Shown piece after piece: positions 41,429-49,848 of a stretch of DNA of 64,000 nucleotides. The notes under the pieces were generated by a model, which saw only the letters and a program-made list of their open reading frames with translations, did no database searches and was not told where the DNA came from. The DNA is from Aliiruegeria sabulilitoris (GTDB lineage: Bacteria > Pseudomonadota > Alphaproteobacteria > Rhodobacterales > Rhodobacteraceae): positions 62,001 to 126,000 of the forward strand of contig NZ_LOAS01000011.1 of assembly GCF_001558155.1 (NCBI RefSeq), given 5' to 3'. Numbering within the stretch: position 1 is the stretch's first letter; the number at the start of each line of letters is the position of its first letter. The position numbers and the translations under genes are program-made.

Positions 41429-42732
41429 GCCCAATCGAGATCGGCCTGACCTCCGTCGGCGCCATTGTCATCCTCGTCTATCTCGGGGTCTATATCCCGA
41501 TCGCTCTTGGCGTCGTCTCCTTCGTCTCGATCTGGCTGATGCGGGACAATTTCGACCTCGCCATGAACCTGCTGAAGATCGCCGTGGGCGACTCGGTGAT
41601 GGAATACACCTTCGCCACCGTTCCGCTCTTCACCTTCATGGGGCTGATCGTTTCCAAGGCAGGGCTTGGCGCGGACATTTACGAGGTCATGAATTCCGGG
41701 TTCCGGAAAGTGAAGGGCGGAATCGGCATGGCAACCGTCGGCGCCAATGCCGTCTTTGCAGCCGTGACCGGCTCGTCCATCGCCTCGGCCTCGGTCTTTT
41801 CCAAGGTCTCCGTGCCGCAGATGCTCTCCTACGGCTACAACCCGCGCTTCGCGGTTGGGGTCGTAGCGGGTTCCTCGGTACTCGGCATGATCATCCCGCC
41901 CTCCGCCATGCTGATCATCTATTCCTTCGTCGCCGAGCAGTCGGTGGGCGAGATGTTCCAGGCCGGCATCGTGCCGGGGCTGATGCTGGCGGCGGCCTAT
42001 GTCGCCTGGATCTGGACCATGGGCAAATTCGCCCCCAGCTATATCGGCGGACGCCCATTCGATGAAACCGAATGGATGAGCTGGGGCGAGATCGCCGAGA
42101 AGACCCTACCCATCACCACCCTGATCGTCGTGGTGCTGGGGGGCATCTACACCGGCTGGCTGACGCCGGTCGAGGCAGGCGCGACCGGCTCGTTGCTCGG
42201 GCTGGCCATCGCCGTCGTGCGTAAGAAGATCAGCCTTCAGGGGTTCTGGCAGGCGCTGCTCGAGACCGGCCATATCACTGCGGCGATCCTGTTCCTGATC
42301 ACGGCGGCCTCGATCTACAGCCGCATGCTCGGCCTTGCCGGCGTGCCCAACGCGCTCGGCGATTTCCTTGAGTCCGCGCAGTTCAGCTTTTTCTGGATCA
42401 TGTTCTTCTATGTGGTGCTGATGATCTTTCTCGGCACGCTGCTGGACACAGCCTCGATCATCCTGATCGTCGTGCCGCTCTTCCTGCCACTGATCGAACC
42501 GATGGGCCTCTCGCTCGTCTGGTTCGGTATCATCACCGTCGTCGGTGCCGAAATCGGGCTGCTGACCCCACCGCTCGGCATCTCTTGTTTCGTCATCAAG
42601 GCCACGCTGGACGACCACCGCATCTCGCTCAAGGACGTCTTCATCGGCGCCTTCCCCTTCGCGATCGTCATGCTGGTCGTGCTGATCCTGCTGATCCGCT
42701 TCCCGTCGCTCAGCCTCGCAATCCTGAACTGA
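41425..42732 (+). CDS. TRAP transporter large permease (DctM), system 1
   Basis: A 435-aa membrane protein with about 12 segments, the ion-coupled transporting subunit. Typical DctM segments are TGSSIASASVFSKVSVPQMLSYGYNPRFAVGVVAGSSVLGMIIPPSAMLIIYSF and GIITVVGAEIGLLTPPLGISCFVIKA. GAGGAG precedes the start, and the ATGA overlap couples it to DctQ. The following dioxygenase gene begins 10 bp after its stop, so the operon continues. Confidence 0.95.
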   Translation: MSPIEIGLTSVGAIVILVYLGVYIPIALGVVSFVSIWLMRDNFDLAMNLLKIAVGDSVMEYTFATVPLFTFMGLIVSKAGLGADIYEVMNSGFRKVKGGIGMATVGANAVFAAVTGSSIASASVFSKVSVPQMLSYGYNPRFAVGVVAGSSVLGMIIPPSAMLIIYSFVAEQSVGEMFQAGIVPGLMLAAAYVAWIWTMGKFAPSYIGGRPFDETEWMSWGEIAEKTLPITTLIVVVLGGIYTGWLTPVEAGATGSLLGLAIAVVRKKISLQGFWQALLETGHITAAILFLITAASIYSRMLGLAGVPNALGDFLESAQFSFFWIMFFYVVLMIFLGTLLDTASIILIVVPLFLPLIEPMGLSLVWFGIITVVGAEIGLLTPPLGISCFVIKATLDDHRISLKDVFIGAFPFAIVMLVVLILLIRFPSLSLAILN

Positions 42733-42742
42733 GGTCCCTCAC

Positions 42743-43618
42743 ATGCGTACCGTTACCAAGGACAACATCACCGACGTCTTCGCCGCCTATTTCGGAGAGG
42801 ACACCGATCCGCGCACCCGCGAAGTGCTGATCGCGCTGGCCCGTCACGTTCACGACTTCGCCCGCGAAACGAACCTCACCCATGACGAGTGGCGCAAGGG
42901 GCTGGAGTTCCTCGAATGGGCGGGCAGGATCACCACTCCGGAGCGCAACGAATTCGTGCTGCTCTCCGATGTATTGGGCCTCTCCTCGCTGGTCGACATG
43001 CAGCACAGCCGCCCCGACGCGACCTCCTCTTCGGTGCTCGGGCCGTTCCACGTCTCCAACCCGCCGCCGATCCCGGTCGGTGGCGACCTCAAGCGCGATT
43101 TCGAAGGGGAAGTGCTTCTTGTAACGGGGACCGTGCGCGACACGAAGGGCAATCCGTTGCCCGGAGCGACCATCGATATCTGGCAGACCGCTCCCAACGG
43201 CATGTATTCCAGCCAGGATCCGGATCAGGACATTCACTCCTTCCATGGCTTGATGACCTGCGACGAGAACGGCCGCTATGCCTTCACGACCGTTCGCCCG
43301 GTCAGCTACACCGTGCCCGATGACGGCCCCGTGGGAGAGATCCTGCGCGCGGCCGGGCGCCACCCCTGGCGGCCGTCGCATCTACATTACATCGTCTCGG
43401 CGGAGGGACACCGGCAGCTTGTCACCGAGGTTTTCCCCGACGATGATCCCTATCTGGATCAGGACACCGTTTTCGGAGTGCGCGACGACCTCGTGATGAC
43501 ATACGTTCCGCAGCCGGCAGGCAGTTTCCCGGACGGGTTCGCGCTGTCGGGCCAGGTGGACGGCCCCTATTCCCGCGTCGATTTCGACCTAGTGCTTGCG
43601 CCGCTCGGGGCGGACTGA
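42743..43618 (+). CDS. Intradiol ring-cleavage dioxygenase, hydroxyquinol 1,2-dioxygenase-like
   Basis: A 291-aa non-heme Fe(III) dioxygenase of the catechol/hydroxyquinol 1,2-dioxygenase family. The helical N-terminal linker domain (HDEWRKGLEFLEWAGRITTPERNEFVLLSDVLGLSSLVD) and the catalytic domain with Fe-ligand Tyr in VRPVSYTVPDDGP and the His pair in WRPSHLHYIV are present. The resemblance is greatest to hydroxyquinol dioxygenases, which give maleylacetate. No maleylacetate reductase is in the window, so the next step is open; the FAH-family enzyme is one option. Confidence 0.9.
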   Translation: MRTVTKDNITDVFAAYFGEDTDPRTREVLIALARHVHDFARETNLTHDEWRKGLEFLEWAGRITTPERNEFVLLSDVLGLSSLVDMQHSRPDATSSSVLGPFHVSNPPPIPVGGDLKRDFEGEVLLVTGTVRDTKGNPLPGATIDIWQTAPNGMYSSQDPDQDIHSFHGLMTCDENGRYAFTTVRPVSYTVPDDGPVGEILRAAGRHPWRPSHLHYIVSAEGHRQLVTEVFPDDDPYLDQDTVFGVRDDLVMTYVPQPAGSFPDGFALSGQVDGPYSRVDFDLVLAPLGAD

Positions 43619-43657
43619 CGAAACGGACCAAACCGGGCGCACAGGAGGGCCAACGCG

Positions 43658-44551
43658 ATGAAGTATCTCATGAAGACACACGGGGTTCTGGCCCTGCCCC
43701 TTCTGTTCACGCTCTCCTGCGGGCCGGCGGGTAGCGACGAGGCTCCGATTGGTGCCGCGGTCAAGGATCTGCCGATCTTCGATGCGCATATCCATTACAA
43801 GGAGCCGGCCTGGGAACCCTATCCGGTCGAGAGCATCATCGAGCTGATGGATCGCAACGGGGTTGCGATGGGGCTCGTCTCTTCGACGCCGGACGAAGGC
43901 ACGATCATGCTTTGGGAATTTGCTCCCAACCGTATCGTTCCCGAGTTGCGGCCCTATCACGGGGCGGCCAACTCCTCCAATTGGGCCAAGGCGGAGGGAA
44001 TGGAAGCGTATCTGCGTGGACGGCTGGAAACCTATCCGCATGAAGGGATTGGCGAGTTCCATATCCACCGGTTGGATACCGCGGACGAGCCGCTGTTTCG
44101 GGCTGTGATCGGCATGGCGAAGGAGCGGGACATTTACCTTCATGTCCACTCCGGCCCCGAACCGATCCGCTGGCTCAAGTCGCTCGACCGGGAGGTCAAG
44201 ATCATCTGGGCCCATGCCGGGCTTTCAACACCAGCCGACGGCGTCCATGCCCTGATGACGGAATTTCCGGATCTGCTTGCAGACACCTCTTTGCGGGAAT
44301 GGGATATCGATGCCGACGGCCGCGGTCTGGACCCGGACTGGGTCCGCATCATCTACGACTTTCAGGACCGGTTGATGGTGGGCTCGGACACCTGGGTCAA
44401 CAGCCAATGGGACAACTACGACGCGATCATCCAGTCCAATCGAACCTGGTTGGCGAAGCTGCCGCGCGATGTGGCCGAGAAGATCGCGTATCGCAATGCC
44501 GAACGGTATTTCGGGCGCCGTATCTCGATGGACCAGATCGGCACACGCTGA
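43658..44551 (+). CDS. Exported amidohydrolase-family (amidohydrolase 2) enzyme, possible lipoprotein
   Basis: A 297-aa TIM-barrel metal hydrolase. Metal-site motifs are DAHIHY (about residue 43), LHVHSGPEP, WAHAGLS and GSDTWVN. The N-terminus is a signal sequence with Cys21 in a lipobox-like but imperfect context (FTLSC), so it may be a lipoprotein or a secreted protein. Relatives decarboxylate or hydrolyse aromatic and lactone compounds, usually in the cytoplasm; export is unusual. AGGAGG precedes ATG 43658. It is the last gene of the operon. Confidence 0.85.
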   Translation: MKYLMKTHGVLALPLLFTLSCGPAGSDEAPIGAAVKDLPIFDAHIHYKEPAWEPYPVESIIELMDRNGVAMGLVSSTPDEGTIMLWEFAPNRIVPELRPYHGAANSSNWAKAEGMEAYLRGRLETYPHEGIGEFHIHRLDTADEPLFRAVIGMAKERDIYLHVHSGPEPIRWLKSLDREVKIIWAHAGLSTPADGVHALMTEFPDLLADTSLREWDIDADGRGLDPDWVRIIYDFQDRLMVGSDTWVNSQWDNYDAIIQSNRTWLAKLPRDVAEKIAYRNAERYFGRRISMDQIGTR

Positions 44552-44624
44552 GAGCCCGCGATTGCCGTCGTTCGGGACCGGGCGGCGGCAATTTCCGGCC
44601 TCCCGTAGGCCTGGCCCGCGAGGT

Positions 44625-45329
44625 TCAGGGTTCGCCCTCTTCCCGGCTGAACAACCCATTGAGAAACGCGCCGGTCTGGCGGTAGTGGCTAAGAAGCCGT
44701 TCCGAAGCGAGATCGGGGTCGCGGTCGAGCGCAGCTTCGAGGATCGCCTCATGCTCGGCCGATACATCGCGCTTCTGATAGTCCAGCGCCTTTCCCGCGA
44801 GGTAACGGTAGCGAATGTTCAGATCATAGAGCTGGCTACAGAACTTCATCAGGATTGGAGAACGGCAGTTATCCAGCAGCGCCATGTGGAAATCCTTGTG
44901 GCGCGCTTCGAAAGCTTCCAGGTCGGCGCGATCCTGACGGACCATCTTGTGATGGGCGAGCACCAACGCGTCTTCCCAGGTCTCGTCGGCATTGGCAATG
45001 CTCTGGCGCAGAGCCATTTCCTCAAGCTCGCAACGCAGCGTCAGGATCTCGACGAAATTCTCGTGACTGGTCTCGGCGGCCCGAAATCCACGCTGATCGA
45101 GCCGTTCAACCAGCAGGTCGGACGTCAAGAGGCTCAACGCCTCCCTAACCGGCGACGCGCCCGTATCGAGTATGCTGCGCAACCGGTCGATCTTGAGCTT
45201 CTCGCCCGGCTGCAACTCTCCGACGACGATCATTCGCCGCAAGGCCAGATAAGCCTTGTGCGTCGCCGAGACCTCCTGAGACGTCGCATCCGACGATGAT
45301 TTTTGGATTCCGTTCTTCATGAATTCCAT
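44625..45329 (-). CDS. GntR-family regulator, FCD domain (catabolic island)
   Basis: A 234-aa regulator with a winged helix (AYLALRRMIVVGELQPGEKLKIDRLRSILDTGASPVREALSLLTSDLLVERLDQRGFRAAE) and FCD domain (RCELEEMALRQ ... RHKDFHMALLDNC ... EHEAILEAALDRD, giving D/H ligand candidates). It lies between two operons of the island and is the only regulator gene in 37.7-54.8 kb, so it is the natural candidate for the ATCGAT sites. ATG 45329 was preferred; the frame can extend to 45371, but that would run through an ATCGAT palindrome (45355-45360). Confidence 0.92.
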   Translation of the reverse strand: MEFMKNGIQKSSSDATSQEVSATHKAYLALRRMIVVGELQPGEKLKIDRLRSILDTGASPVREALSLLTSDLLVERLDQRGFRAAETSHENFVEILTLRCELEEMALRQSIANADETWEDALVLAHHKMVRQDRADLEAFEARHKDFHMALLDNCRSPILMKFCSQLYDLNIRYRYLAGKALDYQKRDVSAEHEAILEAALDRDPDLASERLLSHYRQTGAFLNGLFSREEGEP

Positions 45330-45330
45330 A

Positions 45331-45360
45331 ATATCGTTTTTTCTTTCCTCAGCAATCGAT
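45331..45360. promoter_or_regulatory. ATCGAT-like sites upstream of the island's GntR gene
   Basis: ATATCGTTTTTT (45331-45342) resembles a degenerate form of the island motif, and an exact ATCGAT lies at 45355-45360 without AT-rich flanks. They may serve autoregulation; the match is weaker than at sites A-D. Confidence 0.3.
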
Positions 45361-45508
45361 GGAAAGCCCAATCCAGCGCGACCTTGTCGCCCCCAATGGC
45401 GACGCCGTCGTCAAAGACGGACCTTCCAGCAGTTTCAGTCCCGTAGCCTACTCCGAATGGCCTCACTTTGGAATTTTTTTAGCGACAAAACAAGGTAATT
45501 GAAAAAAA

Positions 45509-45514
45509 ATCGAT
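45509..45514. promoter_or_regulatory. ATCGAT operator candidate, site B (TRAP system 2)
   Basis: Within AAAAAATCGATAAACAT, 68 bp upstream of the binding-protein start at 45582 and in the gap divergent from the GntR/FCD gene. Same arrangement as sites A and D. Confidence 0.6.
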
Positions 45515-45581
45515 AAACATGCTATTGTCCGTCGCAAGGCGTGCCAGGTCTGACGCGCCAGCACAAGTCTGGGAGGACATC

Positions 45582-46616
45582 ATGAAACTGCGCACATTCG
45601 TTGCCGGCGCCCTGTCGCTCTGCACGATCCTGCCGGCCACCAGTGCACTGGCGGCAAATATCGAAGGCCCGAAGGTCTTCTGGAAAATCTCGATGTGGGG
45701 CAATCCGCGGGCGCTGTCCGTCGGCATGGAAGAAATGGCCAGGAAGGCCGCGGAGGAAACCGACGGCAATTTCGAGATCAAGATTTTCTATGGCGGCCAG
45801 CTCAGCCAGGCGCGCGAAAATCTCGACGGGCTGAAGCTGAACGCTTTCGAAGGCGCGGCGATCTGCAATTTCTACCACCCGGGCAAGAACCCCGCCTGGA
45901 TGGTGTTCTCGCTGCCCTTCCTGCCGCTGGGCGACCCCGCGGTCGACAAGGCGGTGCGCTCGAAAATGTTCGAACATCCCGCGATCATCGCCGACATGGA
46001 GAAGTGGAACGCCATTCCCTACGTCTCCGGCCTGCTGCCCCAATACGAAGTCCTCGGCAAGGGCAAGCCGCCGATGGAGCTAAGCGATTGGGAAGGGCTG
46101 CGCGTGCGGGCCGGTGGCGGCCTCGGCGATGCCATGGAAAAGCTCGGCGCGGTGAAGCAGACACTGCCCGCCGGCGAGACCTCGACCGCCTTCCAGCGCG
46201 GCGCGGTCGACGCGGCGGCCTTCCCGTACACCTACGCCCACGTGTCGTTCAAGATCAACGAGGAGGCGGACTGGTTCACCTCGAACATGGCGCCGGGAAC
46301 CTCCGAATGCGGCTGGGTCTTCAACAAGACCGCCTATGAGGCGCTTCCGCCGCAATATCAGGACTTCCTGATGAGCCAGCGTGACATGGTGATGGACGTA
46401 ACGCAGGCCGCCTATGCCGCGCAGGATGAAGTGAACCTGCCGATGTTCGAGGAAAACCTGACCAAGGTGACCTATTCCGACGAACAGCTTGCCGAGTTCC
46501 GCGAGATCGCCGGCAAGCCGGTCTGGGATGCCTGGATTGCCGAGAACCAGGACAAGTTTGACGCTCAGGGCGTGTTCGACGCCGTCTGGCAATATGCCGA
46601 AGAGGCCGCGAAGTAA
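45582..46616 (+). CDS. TRAP transporter solute-binding protein (DctP type), system 2
   Basis: A 344-aa periplasmic protein with a signal peptide (MKLRTFVAGALSLCTILPATSALA) and the DctP pattern ELSDWEGLRVRAGGGLGDAMEKLGAVKQTLPAGETSTAFQRGAVDAAAFPYTYAHV. The binding Arg is expected in GLRVRAGG. It is unrelated in detail to the system 1 protein, so the ligand probably differs. GGGAGG precedes ATG 45582. An ATCGAT site lies upstream and a strong hairpin downstream. Confidence 0.93.
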   Translation: MKLRTFVAGALSLCTILPATSALAANIEGPKVFWKISMWGNPRALSVGMEEMARKAAEETDGNFEIKIFYGGQLSQARENLDGLKLNAFEGAAICNFYHPGKNPAWMVFSLPFLPLGDPAVDKAVRSKMFEHPAIIADMEKWNAIPYVSGLLPQYEVLGKGKPPMELSDWEGLRVRAGGGLGDAMEKLGAVKQTLPAGETSTAFQRGAVDAAAFPYTYAHVSFKINEEADWFTSNMAPGTSECGWVFNKTAYEALPPQYQDFLMSQRDMVMDVTQAAYAAQDEVNLPMFEENLTKVTYSDEQLAEFREIAGKPVWDAWIAENQDKFDAQGVFDAVWQYAEEAAK

Positions 46617-46626
46617 GACCAATCAG

Positions 46627-46650
46627 GGTCGCCACCCAGACGTGGCGACC
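46627..46650 (+). other. Perfect 9-bp stem hairpin between TRAP binding-protein and DctQ genes
   Basis: GGTCGCCAC and GTGGCGACC enclose a 6-nt loop directly after the binding-protein stop. No T-run follows. Such structures often protect the upstream message or reduce readthrough so that the binding protein is made in excess. Confidence 0.55.
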
Positions 46651-46670
46651 CACTGGCCCAAGGGATGCAC

Positions 46671-47300
46671 ATGTCGGACAGTACGAGCTCGAAAGGGGCG
46701 CTTGCCGGGGCAAGCCGCACTCTGGCGCCGCTAGAGGACGCCGCCAACATGGTGGCTGCGGCCGCCATTCTTCTGTTGATGCTGCTCGGGGTGGCCCAGA
46801 TCGTTCTGCGGACGGTCTTCAACACCCCGATCACCGGATATATCGACCTTGTCGAGCTCTCCATGGCCTCCATGGCCTTTCTGGGCGCGGCTTATTGCCA
46901 ACGGCTCGGCGCGCATATCCGAATGGAGATGCTGGTGGGCAACCTGCGCGGGCGCACGCTCTGGGCAGTAGAGGTCTTTGCCACGTTGGTGGGCCTGTTT
47001 ATCGTCGGGGTACTGATCTGGTACAGCGCCGGGCATTTCCTGCGCGCCTACACGCTCGGCGACACGACGATTGACGCGGAGTTCCCGGTCTGGCCGTCCA
47101 AGTTGCTGGTCCCGGTGGCCTTCTCAATCTGGTGGCTGCGACTGCTGCTGCAGCTCTTTGGCTATTTGCGCCTGTTTCTCGATCCGTCGAAGGCAAAAGT
47201 CGCCGTCGTCACGGTCAAGGACGTGGCCGAACAGGCCCAGGACGAAATCCTGGAAGCCACCGGTGGGGATGCCACCCTTGGCAAGGAGAGCCGCAAATGA
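46671..47300 (+). CDS. TRAP transporter small permease (DctQ), system 2
   Basis: A 209-aa four-helix protein with the DctQ segment QIVLRTVFNTPITGYIDLVELSMASMAFLGAAYCQRLGAHIRMEML and a charged C-terminal tail. ATG 46671 was chosen over the ATG at 46665 because AAGGG then sits 6 nt upstream. Its stop overlaps the DctM start by 4 bp. Confidence 0.92.
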   Translation: MSDSTSSKGALAGASRTLAPLEDAANMVAAAAILLLMLLGVAQIVLRTVFNTPITGYIDLVELSMASMAFLGAAYCQRLGAHIRMEMLVGNLRGRTLWAVEVFATLVGLFIVGVLIWYSAGHFLRAYTLGDTTIDAEFPVWPSKLLVPVAFSIWWLRLLLQLFGYLRLFLDPSKAKVAVVTVKDVAEQAQDEILEATGGDATLGKESRK

Positions 47301-48619
47301 TCCTCGGTATCGGATTCCAGGACCCGTTCCTCGTTGGCCTTCTCGCGCTCGGCCTTCTGTTGGTGCTGATCGTTCTGGGCGTGCGGGTCGTCTTCGCCGC
47401 GGCCGTGGTGGGCCTTCTGGGCTTGATCGAGTTGCTGGGTTGGGGGCCGGCGGCGGGCATCGTCGGCACGATCCCACATTCCAAATCCTCCACCTATGCG
47501 CTTTCGGTTCTGCCGATGTTCATCTTCATCGGCTTTCTCGCCTTTCACGCGGGGATGACCCAGCAACTCTTCGACGCCGCGCGCAAATGGGTCGGCTGGG
47601 TGCCGGGCGGGCTTGCCGTTGCGACGATCTTTGCAACCGCTGGCTTTGCCGCCGTCTCCGGCGCCTCCACGGCCACGGCGGCCGTCTTCTCCCGCGTCGC
47701 CATCCCGGAGATGTTGAAATACGGCTATGATCGGAAAATGGCCGCCGGTGTCGTTGCCGCGGGCGGCACGCTTGCCACGCTGATCCCGCCTTCGGCGATC
47801 ATCGTGATCTACGCCATCATCGTCGAGGAATCCGTTGGCGCGCTTCTGCTCGCAGGCTTCCTGCCCGGCATCGTATCGGCGCTGATCTATGCCGGCATCA
47901 TCATCGTCTGGGCGATGATCAAGCCCGAGCACGCCCCCGCCGTCACCGGCTATACCTGGGGCGACCGGTTCAAGTCCCTGCCGGGTGTCTCGCCGATCTT
48001 CCTCGTTGTCGCGATCATCATCTCGGCCATCTATGCCGGCTGGGCGACCCCCACCGAGGCCGGCGCGCTCGGCGCGGCGGTGGTCTTCGTCATAGCAATC
48101 CTGCGCGGCACCTCCTTCAAGTCGATCCGCGGGTCTCTGATGGAATCGGCCAAGCTCACGGTGATGATCTTCTCGCTGATCTGGGGCGTGCTGATCTTCG
48201 TCCGGTTTCTCGGCTTCTCCGGCCTGCCCGAGGCCTTCACCGGCTGGATCACCACGCTCGACGTGCCGCCGATGGTGATCATGATCTGCATCCTGCTGGC
48301 CTATGCCGTCCTTGGCATGTTCATGGACGCGATCGGGATGCTGCTATTGACGCTGCCGGTGGTCTACCCCGCCGTCATCGCGCTCGGCTTCGACTCGATC
48401 TGGTTCGGGATCATCGTCGTGAAGATGGCCGAGGTGTGCCTGATCACGCCGCCCATCGGGCTAAACTGCTTCGTTGTGAACGGAGTGCGGCCCGATATCG
48501 CGCTGACGGATGTTTTCCGGGGGATCGCGTTGTTTTTCGTGGCCGATGTCATCACCATCGCCGTGCTGCTGGCCTTCCCCGAGATCGTTACCTGGCTGCC
48601 GGACCTGATGCGAAACTAG
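47297..48619 (+). CDS. TRAP transporter large permease (DctM), system 2
   Basis: A 440-aa membrane protein with DctM features (GASTATAAVFSRVAIPEMLKYGYDRKMAAGVVAAGGTLATLIPPSAIIVIYAI; EVCLITPPIGLNCFVVNGV). The start at 47297 overlaps the DctQ stop (ATGA). The open frame continues upstream but that part is a shadow of dctQ. A GlcG-like gene follows after 13 bp. Confidence 0.95.
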   Translation: MILGIGFQDPFLVGLLALGLLLVLIVLGVRVVFAAAVVGLLGLIELLGWGPAAGIVGTIPHSKSSTYALSVLPMFIFIGFLAFHAGMTQQLFDAARKWVGWVPGGLAVATIFATAGFAAVSGASTATAAVFSRVAIPEMLKYGYDRKMAAGVVAAGGTLATLIPPSAIIVIYAIIVEESVGALLLAGFLPGIVSALIYAGIIIVWAMIKPEHAPAVTGYTWGDRFKSLPGVSPIFLVVAIIISAIYAGWATPTEAGALGAAVVFVIAILRGTSFKSIRGSLMESAKLTVMIFSLIWGVLIFVRFLGFSGLPEAFTGWITTLDVPPMVIMICILLAYAVLGMFMDAIGMLLLTLPVVYPAVIALGFDSIWFGIIVVKMAEVCLITPPIGLNCFVVNGVRPDIALTDVFRGIALFFVADVITIAVLLAFPEIVTWLPDLMRN

Positions 48620-48632
48620 AAGGAAACTCCCG

Positions 48633-49121
48633 ATGCGCCTGCAAACCAGCCTGCCGCTTGCAACCGCTTCCGCCATTGTCGACGAGGCCTTGCGCCTGGG
48701 CCGCGAAGAAGCGCTCCTGCCCCTGACGGTGGTGGCGCTGGATGCTGGCGGCAAGATGGTGGCGATGAAATGCGAGGACGGTTCGGGGATCATCCGGTTC
48801 GATGTGGCCTTCGGCAAGGCCTGGGGCGCGCTCGGCATGGGCATTTCCAGCCGGTTGATCCGCGACCGCCTGTCGAACCGACCGACCTTTCAATCCGCGC
48901 TCGCGACGGCCTCCGACGGCCGCCTGATCCCGGTGCCGGGGGGCGTTCTGATCCGCGATTCGGACGGGATCACCATCGGCGCGGTCGGCATCAGCGGCGA
49001 CACCTCGGACAAGGACGAGTATTGCGCCATCAAGGCCATTCACGCCGCGGGGCTCGCCTCGGAGCCGGCCGAGCCCGACCCGGGTTGGCGCAACTCCTCG
49101 CTATCGGATCATTACCCTTGA
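48633..49121 (+). CDS. GlcG/HbpS family (DUF336) protein, second copy
   Basis: A 162-aa protein of the same family as that at 21711-22133 but distant from it (SAIVDEALRLGREEALLPLTVVALDAGGKMVAMKCEDGSG; RLIPVPGGVLIRDSDGITIGAVGISGDTSDKDEYCAIKAI). It is cotranscribed with TRAP system 2, and a role in handling the imported compound is likely but undefined. AAGGAA precedes ATG 48633. The last 10 bp overlap the convergent cupin gene. Confidence 0.9.
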   Translation: MRLQTSLPLATASAIVDEALRLGREEALLPLTVVALDAGGKMVAMKCEDGSGIIRFDVAFGKAWGALGMGISSRLIRDRLSNRPTFQSALATASDGRLIPVPGGVLIRDSDGITIGAVGISGDTSDKDEYCAIKAIHAAGLASEPAEPDPGWRNSSLSDHYP

Positions 49122-49744
49122 GGCAGGCGGACCACCTGGTCGATATGCCGGTGGGTCACCTGCATGCGCGGCTTCGCGGCGTCGGCCGCGTCCAGGATCC
49201 GAATGCTGGGCTGCCCTTGCAGCGCGACCGGCAGCACCATGAAACGCACGAAGCCGGACTTGCCGTGGGTGTCGCTCGCCGTCGCCTTGACCGGCGAATC
49301 CGCCGCCTCGAACCAGCAGTCGCCGGTCCGCATCGTGGCGCGGTGGTCGTCGGCCTGCAATTCGAGCTCTCCCTGCAAAAGGTAGCGGATGCCCGGCCCG
49401 GGATGGACATGGCGCCAGGCATTGGCACCGGGCGGGAAGGTCACCGTGTCCAGCCGCAGCAGAACCTGCTCCGGCGCGATTTCGACCTGCTCGACATGGA
49501 GCAGGCCATCGGGCTCCGGGGCCGTCTTGCTCAGGCTGAAGCGCAGCCAGCTAGCCGGTCCGCCAATGGCCCGGACCTTGCGGCTGGCCCGCAGGAACTG
49601 GGCGCTGCCGGGCGTCTGGCAAGGCGTGTCCTCGACCTTTGGCGTTCCCCGCACCCGCCAGAGAGCCCCGAAGAGCGCCGGCATCTCCAGGGCCTTGTCG
49701 GCCTGGATCGTTTCACGATGAAGGGACAGGTAGAATTTCGACAC
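49112..49744 (-). CDS. Cupin-domain protein, convergent with GlcG-like gene
   Basis: A 210-aa protein with a C-terminal cupin barrel: PPGANAWRHVHPGPGIRYLLQGELELQADD (His metal-ligand candidates) and RTGDCWFEA. Function is unknown; it may be an enzyme acting on, or a sensor of, the island's substrate. The start is taken as GTG 49744 with AGGA 8 nt upstream; an ATG at 49795 lacks a ribosome site. It is divergent from the membrane carrier at 49849, with an ATCGAT site in the gap. Confidence 0.8.
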   Translation of the reverse strand: MSKFYLSLHRETIQADKALEMPALFGALWRVRGTPKVEDTPCQTPGSAQFLRASRKVRAIGGPASWLRFSLSKTAPEPDGLLHVEQVEIAPEQVLLRLDTVTFPPGANAWRHVHPGPGIRYLLQGELELQADDHRATMRTGDCWFEAADSPVKATASDTHGKSGFVRFMVLPVALQGQPSIRILDAADAAKPRMQVTHRHIDQVVRLPQG

Positions 49745-49821
49745 TGCGGCATTCCTTTCACTGGCCTTTCTCTGGCAATCCGCCGAGGCTAGCACGACAA
49801 AACCGACAGTAGGGTATTTTT

Positions 49822-49827
49822 ATCGAT
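49822..49827. promoter_or_regulatory. ATCGAT operator candidate, site C (cupin / membrane carrier)
   Basis: In TATTTTTATCGATGTTT, 22 bp upstream of the carrier start and 78 bp upstream of the cupin start. In reverse it reads AACATCGATAAAAATA, matching the ATCGATAAA side of site B. Confidence 0.5.
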
Positions 49828-49848
49828 GTTTCTTCCGAGCCCGAAGCC

